Assembly: GCF_012911605.1 (NCBI RefSeq)
Contig: NZ_JAAMPT010000200.1
Coordinates: 1 to 64,000, forward strand
DNA from: Flavobacterium solisilvae
Lineage (GTDB): Bacteria; Bacteroidota; Bacteroidia; Flavobacteriales; Flavobacteriaceae
Direction: 5' to 3'
DNA length: 64,000 bases
Under the pieces are notes generated by a model. That model had not been told where the DNA came from. It saw nothing but the letters and a program-made list of their open reading frames with translations, and did no database searches. Position numbers and translations under genes: made by a program. Shown here piece after piece: positions 44,818-54,241 of the stretch; position 1 is the stretch's first letter; each line of letters opens with the position of its first letter.

Positions 44818-46362
44818 TTATGAAGCTTCTTGCGCTTCTCCAATTTCCATTTGAGCAAAAATTGGGTGTGGCGTTTGAACATCTTTTCGAGACATTACTT
44901 TCTCATAAGCATATTCGTATCCTTTGATGAACTTATTAATCGTGAAATTTTCTACAACTTTTCTACGAGCATTTGCTCCCATTTGTTTTCTCAACAATTC
45001 GTTTTGAAGCAATTCCACTACTCTTTTTCCAATTTCAACGTGGTCTTTTGGTTTACAAATAAATCCACAAGATGAATCTAACGCTTCAGAAACTCCACCA
45101 ACATCAGTAGCAACAACTGGAATTCCACAACTCATCGATTCGATAACTGTATATGGAAAACCTTCAGAAATTGAGGTTAAAATTGAAATATCGCCTTCAC
45201 AGAAAATTTTACTTGGTTCTGCATGAAAACCAGCCAATTTGAAATTATCTTTTAAACCAAGTTCGGCGATAAGTTTATTACATTCTCTAGTATATTCTGG
45301 AACGGCTTCATTATCTCCATAAACCAAATATTGAACATTTGGAATTGATTTTTTAACTTCTGCACATGAACGTATCATAGTTAGAATGTCTTTTAATTCA
45401 AATATTCTTGCAGCAGAAACAACCGTTGGAACATCTTTTGTTCGTTCTGGTTTTGGAGCAGGAACAAATACATTATGATCAACTCCGTTATAAATCACAT
45501 CAATTTTATCAGGATTTGCACCATACATTTTTTCCCAACTCATGTTGAATTTATTTACCGAAAGTATAACGTCAGCTTTGTAATATACTAATTCTGTGAT
45601 GCTTTCAGAAAAACGAATTAATAATTTTTTCAAGAAAAATGAATACTCCGATGTGTTGATTGCAATTAATCGTTCTCTAATGAAAACACCATGTTCTGTA
45701 GCAATTATTGGCGTATCATATTTATATTTTAAAACCAATGCAGGAATTACTGGAAAACCCGAGATTGTTAAATGTGAAATATCAGCTTTTGGAACATCAA
45801 TTGATATTGGTATCAAGAAACGATAAATCCAACGCATTCCTAGTGTTAAATCATATAAAGTAGCTTGCTCATTATCTTTTGAAATGATTTCTTTTACTAA
45901 TGAACAAAACGATTTCCAAACTGATTCGTGAAGCATTGTTTTTTTGTAATCGTGAGTTTGAAAATAATTCCACATGTTGTAGATGATAACATCAAAATCA
46001 GCAGCAACTCTTGTGTCTGAATAAATACTTTTGATTAATTTTTCGAATATTGGAATAAATTTCTCTACAATATCCTTATCGTCTGAACGCTCTTTTGTTT
46101 TTACTATTTTATGAAATTTTTTGCCATAATTAACCATTTCTTGTGGTTCAAGCGGCGACCATAGCGGAACTTGTATTACATTTTTAACACTTTCGCTCAA
46201 TTTGTATTTTGGCTCAACTTCAAAAGCTGCGTTAATGGAATATAAGTCGAAGTTTGCATTTTTAACTTCATTACATAACATGTGTGACCAAGTAGAAACT
46301 CCTCCGCCGTTAAATGGATAAGTACCTTCAAGAATCAATAATACGTCATATTTATTTTCCAT
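44818..46362 (-). CDS. pelF: PelF-like GT4 glycosyltransferase
   Basis: A 514-residue cytoplasmic retaining glycosyltransferase, first gene of the operon. The N-terminal domain has VLLILEGTYPFNGGGVSTW, typical of PelF; the C-terminal Rossmann domain has VVSAARIFELKDI, YGDNE, and the EX7E motif in EGFPYTVIE followed by SMSCGIPVVATDVGG. PelF of P. aeruginosa uses UDP-GalNAc/GlcNAc to polymerise Pel. Length agrees with PelF (about 500). Its promoter is the likely control point of the whole operon. Confidence 0.9.
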   Translation of the reverse strand: MENKYDVLLILEGTYPFNGGGVSTWSHMLCNEVKNANFDLYSINAAFEVEPKYKLSESVKNVIQVPLWSPLEPQEMVNYGKKFHKIVKTKERSDDKDIVEKFIPIFEKLIKSIYSDTRVAADFDVIIYNMWNYFQTHDYKKTMLHESVWKSFCSLVKEIISKDNEQATLYDLTLGMRWIYRFLIPISIDVPKADISHLTISGFPVIPALVLKYKYDTPIIATEHGVFIRERLIAINTSEYSFFLKKLLIRFSESITELVYYKADVILSVNKFNMSWEKMYGANPDKIDVIYNGVDHNVFVPAPKPERTKDVPTVVSAARIFELKDILTMIRSCAEVKKSIPNVQYLVYGDNEAVPEYTRECNKLIAELGLKDNFKLAGFHAEPSKIFCEGDISILTSISEGFPYTVIESMSCGIPVVATDVGGVSEALDSSCGFICKPKDHVEIGKRVVELLQNELLRKQMGANARRKVVENFTINKFIKGYEYAYEKVMSRKDVQTPHPIFAQMEIGEAQEAS

Positions 46363-46445
46363 GATATTTGATTTTTTTAGTGTAAAAAAAATGTCCGTTT
46401 TATAGTAATAATAAAAACTTAAACTTTTAACATTTAATTACATGA

Positions 46446-46526
46446 CAAATTTATTTCGAAATCAAAAAGAATTGTTATTTCTGACAATATATCTGTTAAA
46501 ACCAAAAATAATATCGACGAAATGCA
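46446..46526 (-). promoter_or_regulatory. promoter of the pel-like operon with direct-repeat motif
   Basis: On the minus strand, GCATTTCGTCGAT (46513-46525) is followed 22 bases on by TTTTAACAGAT (46491-46501) and later by the -7 box TAAATTTG (46446-46453), about 83 bases before pelF. No -33 element is evident. A small hairpin (CGATGT-AAA-ACATCG, 46545-46559) lies further upstream. Confidence 0.5.
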
Positions 46527-46628
46527 TTTACGTGAAAAATATATCGATGTAAAACATCGTTACTATTATTTCAACTAGAATATAACGCTGTTTTATTAAA
46601 AAAAAGGTGTTTTTCAATAGATTGATTA

Positions 46629-48158
46629 TTAGAGATTTAGTTTTTCTCTAAATTTTTTACCTATGGCTAGGCTTAGCTTTTGTTTGTAGTCTTCTATTAA
46701 CCATTCGCGGTAATTCTTACTGGTTTTGCCTAAACAGTTGATGAATTGCTTCACACGACTTTCTATATCGTCGAAAAGAAGTTTTGAAAGCATTCGAGCT
46801 TCATAGAGTTCGTCGGCATTATCAACACACATTGCGGCATGTTGATCGATAGATTTATCCATAACTACTTTGGAACGAAGATTTTGCTTTGTGATAATCT
46901 TAAATTCTTCTTCTACATCAAAACTAATGTCAGTGGAATTTTTAAATTTTTCTCTAACAGCTTCGGGCATTTGATAGTTGAAGTTTCTTTCGATTTCGGC
47001 ATCATCTCTTAAATTCTCCAAATAATATTCTGGGTTTTTAAAAATATGTTGCCAATCAACCGGTTCATTCCAAAGTCCAAAACGCAACGCATTGTTTCCT
47101 AAATCAATAATTGAAAACTCTGATTTGTTAGGTAATTTTCTCGAACCGCGACCAATCATTTGGAAATAAAGTGTTAACGATTTTGTTGCTCGATTAAGAA
47201 TAATCGTTTCAACTGTTGGTTCATCAAAACCTGTGGTTAAAATTCCAACTGAAGTTAAAATGGCATCGGGTGTCTTTTTAAACCATGCCAGTATATCTTT
47301 TCTATCTTCATTGGAAGTCGTATTATCCAAATGTTTTATTGGATATCCAGCTTCTTTAAAAGTATCATACACGTATAGCGAAGTGTTAATGCCGTTATTG
47401 AAAATTAGCGTTTTTTTACCCAATGATTTTTCGGTATATGCATGCAACAATTTTTCTTGCATAATCATGTTCATATACAAATCATCGGAAGATTTAACGG
47501 TGTAATCGCCATTTATTCCAACTTTTAACGAAGTTAACCCAACATCATAACTGTAAGTTGTTGCTCTTGCTAAAAATCCTTGGTCAATAAGCGTTTGAAT
47601 AGTATCACCAACGATTAATTCTGAGTAATTTTGATACATTGGCAACTTGATATTTGAGCTCAATGGAGTTGCTGTTACACCAAGTATAAAGGAGTTTTTA
47701 AACGATTTTAATAATTTTCTAAACGAATTATAATGTGCTTCATCGATAATTACCAAACCAACATTATCAATCAACAGCTTTTCATCGTTTAACCTATTTT
47801 TCAAGGTTTCAACCATAGCTACAAAACAAGAATATTCATCTTGATCGGGCAATTCTTTGATATTGCTATTGATTATTTTGTTTTTTACACCAAAACTTTT
47901 TAGCATTTTTGAGGTTTGTTTACAAAGCTCAATTCGATGGGTTAAAACAACTACTTTTTTATTGTGTTTGGATAAATAGCGTCTAACAATTTCCGAAAAA
48001 ATTACCGTTTTTCCGCCACCAGTTGGCAATTGATACAATAAATGATAATTATTTGGCGCGTTATCAAGTCGGTCAAATATCTTGTCAATATCTTTAACCT
48101 GATAAGCATAGAGTTCTTTTTTATCTTCTATTTCCGAAATAATATCGCTTTTTGACAT
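46629..48158 (-). CDS. DEAD/DEAH box helicase
   Basis: A 509-residue superfamily 2 helicase. The ATG at 48158 is chosen because the alternative TTG at 48179 falls inside a predicted -7 box. Motif I is LPTGGGKT, motif II IIDEAH, motif III GVTATP, and motif VI QMIGRGSRK, the RecG/type-I-restriction-like R-subunit style. The C-terminal third (after about 340) has no recognised domain. Probably acts on DNA or RNA; not adjacent to restriction or defence genes. Its stop is 266 bases before the pel-like operon start. Confidence 0.88.
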   Translation of the reverse strand: MSKSDIISEIEDKKELYAYQVKDIDKIFDRLDNAPNNYHLLYQLPTGGGKTVIFSEIVRRYLSKHNKKVVVLTHRIELCKQTSKMLKSFGVKNKIINSNIKELPDQDEYSCFVAMVETLKNRLNDEKLLIDNVGLVIIDEAHYNSFRKLLKSFKNSFILGVTATPLSSNIKLPMYQNYSELIVGDTIQTLIDQGFLARATTYSYDVGLTSLKVGINGDYTVKSSDDLYMNMIMQEKLLHAYTEKSLGKKTLIFNNGINTSLYVYDTFKEAGYPIKHLDNTTSNEDRKDILAWFKKTPDAILTSVGILTTGFDEPTVETIILNRATKSLTLYFQMIGRGSRKLPNKSEFSIIDLGNNALRFGLWNEPVDWQHIFKNPEYYLENLRDDAEIERNFNYQMPEAVREKFKNSTDISFDVEEEFKIITKQNLRSKVVMDKSIDQHAAMCVDNADELYEARMLSKLLFDDIESRVKQFINCLGKTSKNYREWLIEDYKQKLSLAIGKKFREKLNL

Positions 48159-48176
48159 CTGGTTTTTGCTAATTTG

Positions 48177-48184
48177 CAAAAGTA
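48177..48184 (-). promoter_or_regulatory. candidate -7 box for the helicase gene
   Basis: TACTTTTG on the minus strand ends 19 bases before the ATG at 48158, and overlaps the only alternative start codon. Confidence 0.45.
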
Positions 48185-48254
48185 CTACTAAAAATCATTT
48201 TAATTTTCGTCTGTTAAAAAATTAACTATTTTATTATATTCAAAAAACATTAAA

Positions 48255-48262
48255 TAGCTTTG
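48255..48262 (+). promoter_or_regulatory. candidate -7 box for the DUF3817 gene
   Basis: TAGCTTTG fits TAnnTTTG, 16 bases before the ATG at 48278, and covers the TTG that would otherwise extend the gene. Confidence 0.45.
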
Positions 48263-48277
48263 CTAAAATTTTTAATT

Positions 48278-48562
48278 ATGATAAGATTGTTCAAATTCGT
48301 TGCTATAGCCGAAGGTATTTCGTATTTGGTTTTATTTTTTAACATGTTAGTAATCAAACCTACAAACATAGATTTGTATAAAAATTTACTTTTCCCAATT
48401 GGAATGGCACACGGAATATTGTTTATCGCTTATGTACTTTTGGCTTTTCTGATAAAAAAAGAACAAAATTGGAGTTTTAAAGATTTAGCAATCGTTCAAT
48501 TGGCTTCACTCCTACCTTTTGCTACCTTTTATATTGAAAAAAAATATGTAAAAAATGCATAA
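48278..48562 (+). CDS. DUF3817 membrane protein
   Basis: A 94-residue inner-membrane protein with three hydrophobic segments and the DUF3817 outline FKFVAIAEGISYLVLFFNM...GMAHGILFIAY...FATFYIEKK. The ATG at 48278 is used; the frame extends six codons upstream into the -7 box. The family is common in bacteria and has unknown function. It overlaps the MscS-type channel gene by eight bases, so they are in one operon. Confidence 0.88.
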   Translation: MIRLFKFVAIAEGISYLVLFFNMLVIKPTNIDLYKNLLFPIGMAHGILFIAYVLLAFLIKKEQNWSFKDLAIVQLASLLPFATFYIEKKYVKNA

Positions 48563-49805
48563 TCTACTCGAGAAATTATACGGTTGGAGTTATCCATTAC
48601 TGAAAAAACTTGACTTAGGCGAAACCTTTTCGGCTTATGCAAGTTTGACTATCAATATCGTTTTGCTATGTACGATTGCCTATTTTATTTTTCAGTTATT
48701 TCGATATTTTTTAGTTAGAGCAATGATTGTCATTGCCCGAAAATCAAAAACTAGATTTGATGATTTTTTGGTTACAAACAAAACGGCCAAATACATTTCT
48801 CATTTAATTCCGTTACTTTTTATTTATAAATCGGTTCCAGTAATACTAAAGAATTTTGTTTATTGGGAAGGCATTTTTGGTAAGCTTGTTGGTATTTATA
48901 TTGTGATATTAAGTTTATGGATTATCAAAACCATTTTTAATGCACTTCGCGATTATTTAAAGCAAAATCCGTCTTATAGAGACAAACCAATTGACAGCTA
49001 TATTCAAGTGATAATGATCGTGTTATGGATTTTTGGTTTCTTTATAATTGTTTCCAAAATCTTTGACATCAACACCGGAAGAATGCTTGGTGCTTTTGGA
49101 GCAATTTCGGCTATTATCATATTGATTTTTAGAGATACAATTTTGGGTTTTGTAGCTAGTGTTCAAGTTTCGCTAAACGATATGGTTCGAATTGGCGATT
49201 GGATAACTTTTGACAAATTTGGTGCCGATGGCGACGTAATCGAAATCAACCTTGCTACTGTAAAAGTTAGAAATTTTGACAATACAACAACTACAATTCC
49301 AACCTACAGTATGATTTCGGATTCGTTTAGAAACTGGCGCGGAATGATTAATTCTCCCGGAAGAAGAATAAAAAGACATATTTTAATTAAAGCTACAAGC
49401 ATTCGTTTCTTAAAAGAAGATGAATTAGAAGAATTGAAAAAAATACAATTAATTACAACCTACATAACACACAGGCAAAACGAAATCAATAAGTTCAATA
49501 CCATAAATAAAATTGATAAATCTATTTCAATTAATGGTAGAAATATGACAAACTTTGGGCTTTTTAGAAAATATATTTCTAATTATCTACAAAATCATCC
49601 CGGACTTAATAAGAATATGATGCTAATGTGCAGACAGTTACAACCAACTTCACAAGGAATTCCTTTGGAAATATATGCCTTTTCAAGTGATAAACGCTGG
49701 GAAAACTACGAACATATAATGTCTGATATTTTTGATCATGTTATTGCGTCAATTCCCTATTTTGATTTAGAAATTTATGAATTAACTTCAGATAAATTCA
49801 ACTAA
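48555..49805 (+). CDS. MscS-family mechanosensitive channel (YbdG-like)
   Basis: A 416-residue inner-membrane channel with four to five helices before the pore region. The pore-lining and beta-domain signature is GAISAIIILIFRDTILGFVASVQVSLNDMVRIGDWI, then VKVRNFDNTTTTIPTYSMISDSFRNWRGM. The extended C-terminal domain and helix number resemble E. coli YbdG (415 residues), which opens under moderate osmotic stress. Its stop overlaps that of the converging thioesterase gene by four bases. Confidence 0.9.
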   Translation: MHNLLEKLYGWSYPLLKKLDLGETFSAYASLTINIVLLCTIAYFIFQLFRYFLVRAMIVIARKSKTRFDDFLVTNKTAKYISHLIPLLFIYKSVPVILKNFVYWEGIFGKLVGIYIVILSLWIIKTIFNALRDYLKQNPSYRDKPIDSYIQVIMIVLWIFGFFIIVSKIFDINTGRMLGAFGAISAIIILIFRDTILGFVASVQVSLNDMVRIGDWITFDKFGADGDVIEINLATVKVRNFDNTTTTIPTYSMISDSFRNWRGMINSPGRRIKRHILIKATSIRFLKEDELEELKKIQLITTYITHRQNEINKFNTINKIDKSISINGRNMTNFGLFRKYISNYLQNHPGLNKNMMLMCRQLQPTSQGIPLEIYAFSSDKRWENYEHIMSDIFDHVIASIPYFDLEIYELTSDKFN

Positions 49806-50191
49806 TCCGTCAATCTATCTTTTACATATTCTATTTGAGTTTTTCCGTGTGCTTTTGGTTTTCCATCTTCACCAAGACTTACCATTGTTATAGTTTCAAT
49901 CGAAATAATTATTTCTCTTGTCATCATGTTTCTAACTTGACAGGTTAAAGTTATAGACGAATTGCCAAATTTTACCACATCAATTCCAATCTCTACAATA
50001 TCACCTTGTCTAGCCGAACTTCTAAAATTAATTTCCGACATGTGTTTGGTTACAATTTTAGGATTTTGAAGTTGAATGATTGAATACAAAGCCAATTCTT
50101 CGTCTATCCAAGCTAATAATCTACCGCCAAAAAGTGTACTGTTTGGGTTTAAATCTTCGGGTTTTACCCATTTTCTAGTGTGAAATCTCAT
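49802..50191 (-). CDS. hotdog-fold acyl-CoA thioesterase
   Basis: A 129-residue hotdog-domain enzyme of the YciA/4HBT type. The start is the ATG at 50191; a TTG six codons upstream is less likely. Motifs: NSTLFGGRLLAWIDEELALY, where the Asp and Gly-Gly form the active-site turn, and VTKHMSEINFRSSARQGDIVEIG. It hydrolyses acyl-CoA thioesters; substrate chain length is unknown. Confidence 0.88.
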   Translation of the reverse strand: MRFHTRKWVKPEDLNPNSTLFGGRLLAWIDEELALYSIIQLQNPKIVTKHMSEINFRSSARQGDIVEIGIDVVKFGNSSITLTCQVRNMMTREIIISIETITMVSLGEDGKPKAHGKTQIEYVKDRLTD

Positions 50192-50356
50192 TTCTATTTT
50201 TTTTTTCAAATTTACTATTAGATTATGGATTACAATTGTTTTTTACAAAATCTTAACCGAAAACCTTTTCGTTACATCTTTACTAAAATCTACAGAAAAA
50301 ATAATCTAAAAAATACCTTTTTTTACATTAAAATAACCCTTTAAAATTGAAAAACA

Positions 50357-50386
50357 TTGATTTTTAAATGTAAAACTATATATTTG
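50357..50386 (+). promoter_or_regulatory. promoter of the OmpA-family gene
   Basis: TTG at 50357-50359 and TATATTTG at 50379-50386, 19 bases apart, 38 bases before the ATG. Confidence 0.55.
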
Positions 50387-50423
50387 CATTTGTAACATTT
50401 TTTTGCACTCCAAATATACATTT

Positions 50424-51761
50424 ATGAAAAAACAACTACTGGTATTGTTTGCATTCTCAACTTTTACTTTTGTTTCCTACGGACAAGAGGAAAAGACTAC
50501 CAAAAAAAATAAAGCAACAAAGGAACTTGAAGATAATCAAGAAATTGTTTATGATGCTTATAATAGATGGTCTGTTGAATTAACGGCTGGTCAAGCAAAA
50601 GGAATAAAACCATATCAAGCTGGATATTTTTCCAGTAATCCTGGAAAAGTTCTTGGCGGAATTCAGTTTAATTCTTATGGCGCAGCAGCAAGATACATGA
50701 TTAGTCCTAAGTTTGGTTTTAAATTAGGCTTCAACTATGATAAATTTACCAATCAAAAAAATAGCGGAAGTCTAGATTTTGAAACCTATCAATACAGAGC
50801 AAATCTTGAAGGTGTTGTAAATGCTGTTCGCCTATTTGGTATTGAAGAATCTCTTGGAAGATTTGGATTATTACTTCACGGTGGTTTTCAAGCTTCTAGG
50901 ATGACTTCAACTATATATGATATTAATGAATGGAATGGTGGTTTAATTTTTGGATTTTCTCCTCAATTTAGAGTTACAAAAACAATTTCAATCGTTAGTG
51001 ATTTTAGCTTTCTAAGCAACTTTAGACAACATTTCAATTGGGATGGTTCTTATGCTGATGCAAATAACAATTTGTCTGGACAAATGTCAAGTATTAGCTT
51101 AGGATTATCAATATCATTTGGGAACGAAAAAATTCATGGAGATTGGGCAATCATTGAAGATCCAAGAGATAAAGAAATTGATGAACTTGAAGCTAGAATT
51201 GGTGAAATAGAAACATTAATGAACGATACCGATAAAGATGGTGTTCCTGATTATTTAGATGCTGAAAACAATTCGCTTCCTGGTGTAGCAGTTGATACTA
51301 AAGGTAGAATGGTTGATTTAAACAATAATGGTGTTCCAGATGAATTAGAAAGATATGTCGATAAATCAATTGACAAAAATAATAAAGCAAACGAAACAAC
51401 TGTAAGCGATGGAATGGTTACCAAATTAATTAACGATGGTTACATTGCTGCTTATTTTGATACTAATAAACGTGTACCAACTTCAGCTTCTACTGATAAT
51501 ATTGGATTTATTCTAAACTATCTAAAAAATAACCCTTCAAAATCAATCGATATTATTGGTTATGCAGATGAAATTGGAAGCAGTGAATACAACGACAAAT
51601 TATCTGGCGATAGAGCTGAAAGCATTAAATCTATCCTAACAAAAGCTGGAATTTCTCCATCGAGATTAAATATCCAAGCTAACGGAACAGATAAATCAGT
51701 TGATAAAAACTCAGATTTAGCAAGACGTTTGGTTCGTAAAGTAATCTTTAAAATCAAATAA
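50424..51761 (+). CDS. OmpA-family outer membrane protein
   Basis: A 445-residue outer membrane protein. The ATG at 50424 gives the signal MKKQLLVLFAFSTFTFVSYGQ. Residues about 45-245 form a porin-like barrel (FGFKLGFNYDKF, YQYRANLEGVVN, LGLSISFG). A calcium-binding thrombospondin type 3 stretch follows (DTDKDGVPDYLD, DLNNNGVPDELE), then an OmpA C-terminal peptidoglycan-binding domain with IDIIGYADEIGSSEYNDKLS..RAESIKSIL. It links the outer membrane to the wall. It has its own promoter and terminator and is probably abundant. Confidence 0.92.
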   Translation: MKKQLLVLFAFSTFTFVSYGQEEKTTKKNKATKELEDNQEIVYDAYNRWSVELTAGQAKGIKPYQAGYFSSNPGKVLGGIQFNSYGAAARYMISPKFGFKLGFNYDKFTNQKNSGSLDFETYQYRANLEGVVNAVRLFGIEESLGRFGLLLHGGFQASRMTSTIYDINEWNGGLIFGFSPQFRVTKTISIVSDFSFLSNFRQHFNWDGSYADANNNLSGQMSSISLGLSISFGNEKIHGDWAIIEDPRDKEIDELEARIGEIETLMNDTDKDGVPDYLDAENNSLPGVAVDTKGRMVDLNNNGVPDELERYVDKSIDKNNKANETTVSDGMVTKLINDGYIAAYFDTNKRVPTSASTDNIGFILNYLKNNPSKSIDIIGYADEIGSSEYNDKLSGDRAESIKSILTKAGISPSRLNIQANGTDKSVDKNSDLARRLVRKVIFKIK

Positions 51762-51790
51762 CTAATTAACAATTAGTTTTTAATAACTTC

Positions 51791-51827
51791 AATAACCTCT
51801 GTAAATTACAGAGGTTATTTTTTTTAA
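51791..51827 (+). terminator. strong intrinsic terminator after OmpA-family gene
   Basis: Long stem AATAACCTCTGTA / TACAGAGGTTATT with a short loop and T run, 30 bases past the stop. Confidence 0.9.
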
Positions 51828-51841
51828 CTTTAAAAGAAAAA

Positions 51842-52240
51842 ATGGAAGCCAGAGATAACCACGTTCTTGAAATTAGAGGCGAAGCTTTAGGAACAATAAC
51901 CAACCAATCTTCAAATGAAGAAGTTTTTCAAAACAAAACACTTCGCCCAATTCTTAAATTACAAAACGATTTGTTTATTGCCGTATTCATTAATTATGCT
52001 GTCAAACAAAAAGGTGTTTTCTTTTCTTTATCTCCCGAAAAAAAAATGGCTTACATTGAAAATGTTATCCAACGTGATATTAAGTTCAGAAACTCATTAA
52101 AAGGAATGATATTCGGACTTTTTACAGTTGATGAATATAATGAGTATATTCAAAATTCATCCAATCTAAACAAGCGAATGATGAACATGCTTATTGAACG
52201 TTTAAAAAGCCAAATTCAAGTCATTACAATCGAAGAATAA
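51842..52240 (+). CDS. Flavobacteriia conserved small protein
   Basis: A 132-residue soluble protein, not recognised. Relatives in Flavobacterium are sometimes named glyoxalase, but no metal-binding His/Glu pattern of that fold is visible here. The N-terminal half begins EARDNHVLEIRGEALGTI; the C-terminal half is helical and basic (KMAYIENVIQRDIKFRNSLKGMI). It lies between a strong terminator and an esterase operon and has no clear operon partner. Confidence 0.65.
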   Translation: MEARDNHVLEIRGEALGTITNQSSNEEVFQNKTLRPILKLQNDLFIAVFINYAVKQKGVFFSLSPEKKMAYIENVIQRDIKFRNSLKGMIFGLFTVDEYNEYIQNSSNLNKRMMNMLIERLKSQIQVITIEE

Positions 52241-52484
52241 CCAATTTCTTCTTATTTTTAAATAAAAATCAGCATTTTTAGTGTCGTAAACTCTTACGAA
52301 CAAACTCTTATTATCCTAATTTATTGACAATTATTAAAATCTTCTATTAATTTAAGGACTTTTATTGGCAAATTTTCAATAGCTAAATATTAATAACTAT
52401 TTTATCGTAAAACTTAAGTATAATCAAACTTTTGAATTTTTTACAATGTTTTTTTTATTATAATTGTTAAAACAATTAACATTT

Positions 52485-53198
52485 ATGAAAGAAGAATATT
52501 TTAAATGGTACTCACCTAACCTAAGTCGCGAAATTGAAATGTTAGTTTTTGGTCATGCAGGTTATCCAGTTATCCTTTTTCCAACTTCAATGGGAAGTTT
52601 CCACGAAAACAAAGACCAAGGATTAATTGAAAGCGCGCGATGGTATATCGAACAAGGATTAATCCAAATATTTTGCCCAAACAGTATTGATAAAGATAGT
52701 TTTTACAATAAAAAAATTCATCCCGTTCACCGTATTCAAAATCATGTTTGGTATGACAAAATGATTTGTCACGAAATTGTAGAACGAGTAAAAAACAATA
52801 CTTATTCTGGAAAAGTTGTTGTTGCAGGTTGCAGTTTTGGAGGTTATCATGCTGTAAATTTTGCCTTCCGCCATCCAGGTTATGTAAGTCATGTGTTTTC
52901 TATGAGTGGTGCTTTTTCTATCAAAAGTTTTATGGATGGACATTGGGACGATGATGTTTTCTACAATTCTCCCGAAGATTATCTATACGGTTTAAACGAT
53001 GGTGAACTCTGGAATATGGATATTATTCTTGGAACATCCAATTGGGATATATGCTTTGATGCTAATTTGAAACTAAGTAAAATTCTAGCACAAAAAGACA
53101 TTCCTCATTGGCTTGATGTTCGCAAAGACAGAGAACACGATTGGCCAGTTTGGAAGGAAATGTTTCCTCATTATTTATCCCGAATTAAATTCTTTTAA
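52485..53198 (+). CDS. alpha/beta-hydrolase esterase
   Basis: A 237-residue esterase-D-like enzyme. The ATG at 52485 is used; a TTG seven codons upstream is weaker. The nucleophile elbow is GCSFGG with Ser117, and His218 in REHDWPVW is the probable catalytic histidine. No signal peptide, so cytoplasmic. It starts a gene row with ATP-grasp, GCS2 and amidotransferase genes, which suggests that it cleaves or makes an ester or amide in their pathway. Confidence 0.86.
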   Translation: MKEEYFKWYSPNLSREIEMLVFGHAGYPVILFPTSMGSFHENKDQGLIESARWYIEQGLIQIFCPNSIDKDSFYNKKIHPVHRIQNHVWYDKMICHEIVERVKNNTYSGKVVVAGCSFGGYHAVNFAFRHPGYVSHVFSMSGAFSIKSFMDGHWDDDVFYNSPEDYLYGLNDGELWNMDIILGTSNWDICFDANLKLSKILAQKDIPHWLDVRKDREHDWPVWKEMFPHYLSRIKFF

Positions 53199-53230
53199 AA
53201 ACACTCAATAACATTAATAAAACTAAGAAT

Positions 53231-54172
53231 ATGAAAAAAATAGGTATTTTATTTGGAATGGAAGACACATTTCCGCAAGCTTTCATCGACAGAGTAAATT
53301 CTAAAAATATAAAAGGTATCGTTGCCGAAGCTGTAACCATTGATAAAGTGGTACAAAATAAACCAACAGAATATGCCGTAATTATTGATAGAATTTCGCA
53401 AGACGTTCCATTTTATCGTGCGTATTTAAAAAATGCCGCTTTAACTGGAACTCATATCATCAATAATCCATTTTGGTGGAGTGCTGATGATAAATTTTTC
53501 AATAACTGTTTAGCAGATGTACTTGGCGTTCCGTTACCTAATACTGTAATTCTTCCATCGGCAGAACATCCAACGGATACAACTTCAAAATCGTTTAGAA
53601 ATCTTGCTTTTCCTTTAGATTGGGATGGAATTTTTGATTACATCGGATTTCCAGCGTATATGAAACCTTATGCTGGCGGCGGATGGAAAAACGTTTATCG
53701 ACTAGAAAACAAAGAAGAATTTTGGGAAAAACATCGCGAAACTGGGCAATTAGTAATGCTTTTACAAGAAGAAATTGTGTTCCAAGATTACTATCGCGTG
53801 TATTGTTTGGGCGGAAAAGCCGTGAGAATTATGCCTTATGAACCAAGAAATCCACATCATTTGCGCTATGTAGTTGAAAATCCAAATACCGATAAAAAAC
53901 TGATGGCAACTATTAAAGATTATACTTTACGTCTTTGCAAAGGTTTAGGATATGATTTCAACACGGTAGAATTTGCTGTTCGCGACGGAATTCCTTATGC
54001 AATCGATTTTGGAAATCCAGCTCCAGATGCCGAATTGACTTCGGTTGGTGCCGAAAATTTCGAATGGGTTGTGGAAGAAGCAGCAAAAATGGCAATCGAT
54101 TTTGCTAAAAAACACAAAGATGGAAAATCCAACATGACTTGGGGAACATTCATCAAGGATTCTGTTAAATAG
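53231..54172 (+). CDS. ATP-grasp ligase (RimK-like)
   Basis: A 313-residue ATP-grasp enzyme that would join a carboxylate to an amine through an acyl-phosphate. It has an N-terminal Rossmann-like part (IGILFGMEDTFPQAFI), the ATP-binding lysine region FPAYMKPYAGGGWKNVYR, the adenine-contacting LLQEEIVFQDYYRVY, and the metal-binding end VEFAVRDGIPYAIDFGNPAPD. Thirty-two bases after the esterase gene and 69 before the GCS2 ligase gene. Substrates unknown. Confidence 0.88.
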   Translation: MKKIGILFGMEDTFPQAFIDRVNSKNIKGIVAEAVTIDKVVQNKPTEYAVIIDRISQDVPFYRAYLKNAALTGTHIINNPFWWSADDKFFNNCLADVLGVPLPNTVILPSAEHPTDTTSKSFRNLAFPLDWDGIFDYIGFPAYMKPYAGGGWKNVYRLENKEEFWEKHRETGQLVMLLQEEIVFQDYYRVYCLGGKAVRIMPYEPRNPHHLRYVVENPNTDKKLMATIKDYTLRLCKGLGYDFNTVEFAVRDGIPYAIDFGNPAPDAELTSVGAENFEWVVEEAAKMAIDFAKKHKDGKSNMTWGTFIKDSVK

Positions 54173-54241
54173 TTTTCAGTCTCAGTAATCAGTAAACACA
54201 CTGAAAACTGCGACTGCGACTGAATACTAAAAGTAATAATT

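Noticed and set aside
46629..48158. Defence-island helicase
   Set aside because: No restriction, BREX, Druantia or other defence partners nearby; neighbours are ordinary envelope and metabolism genes.
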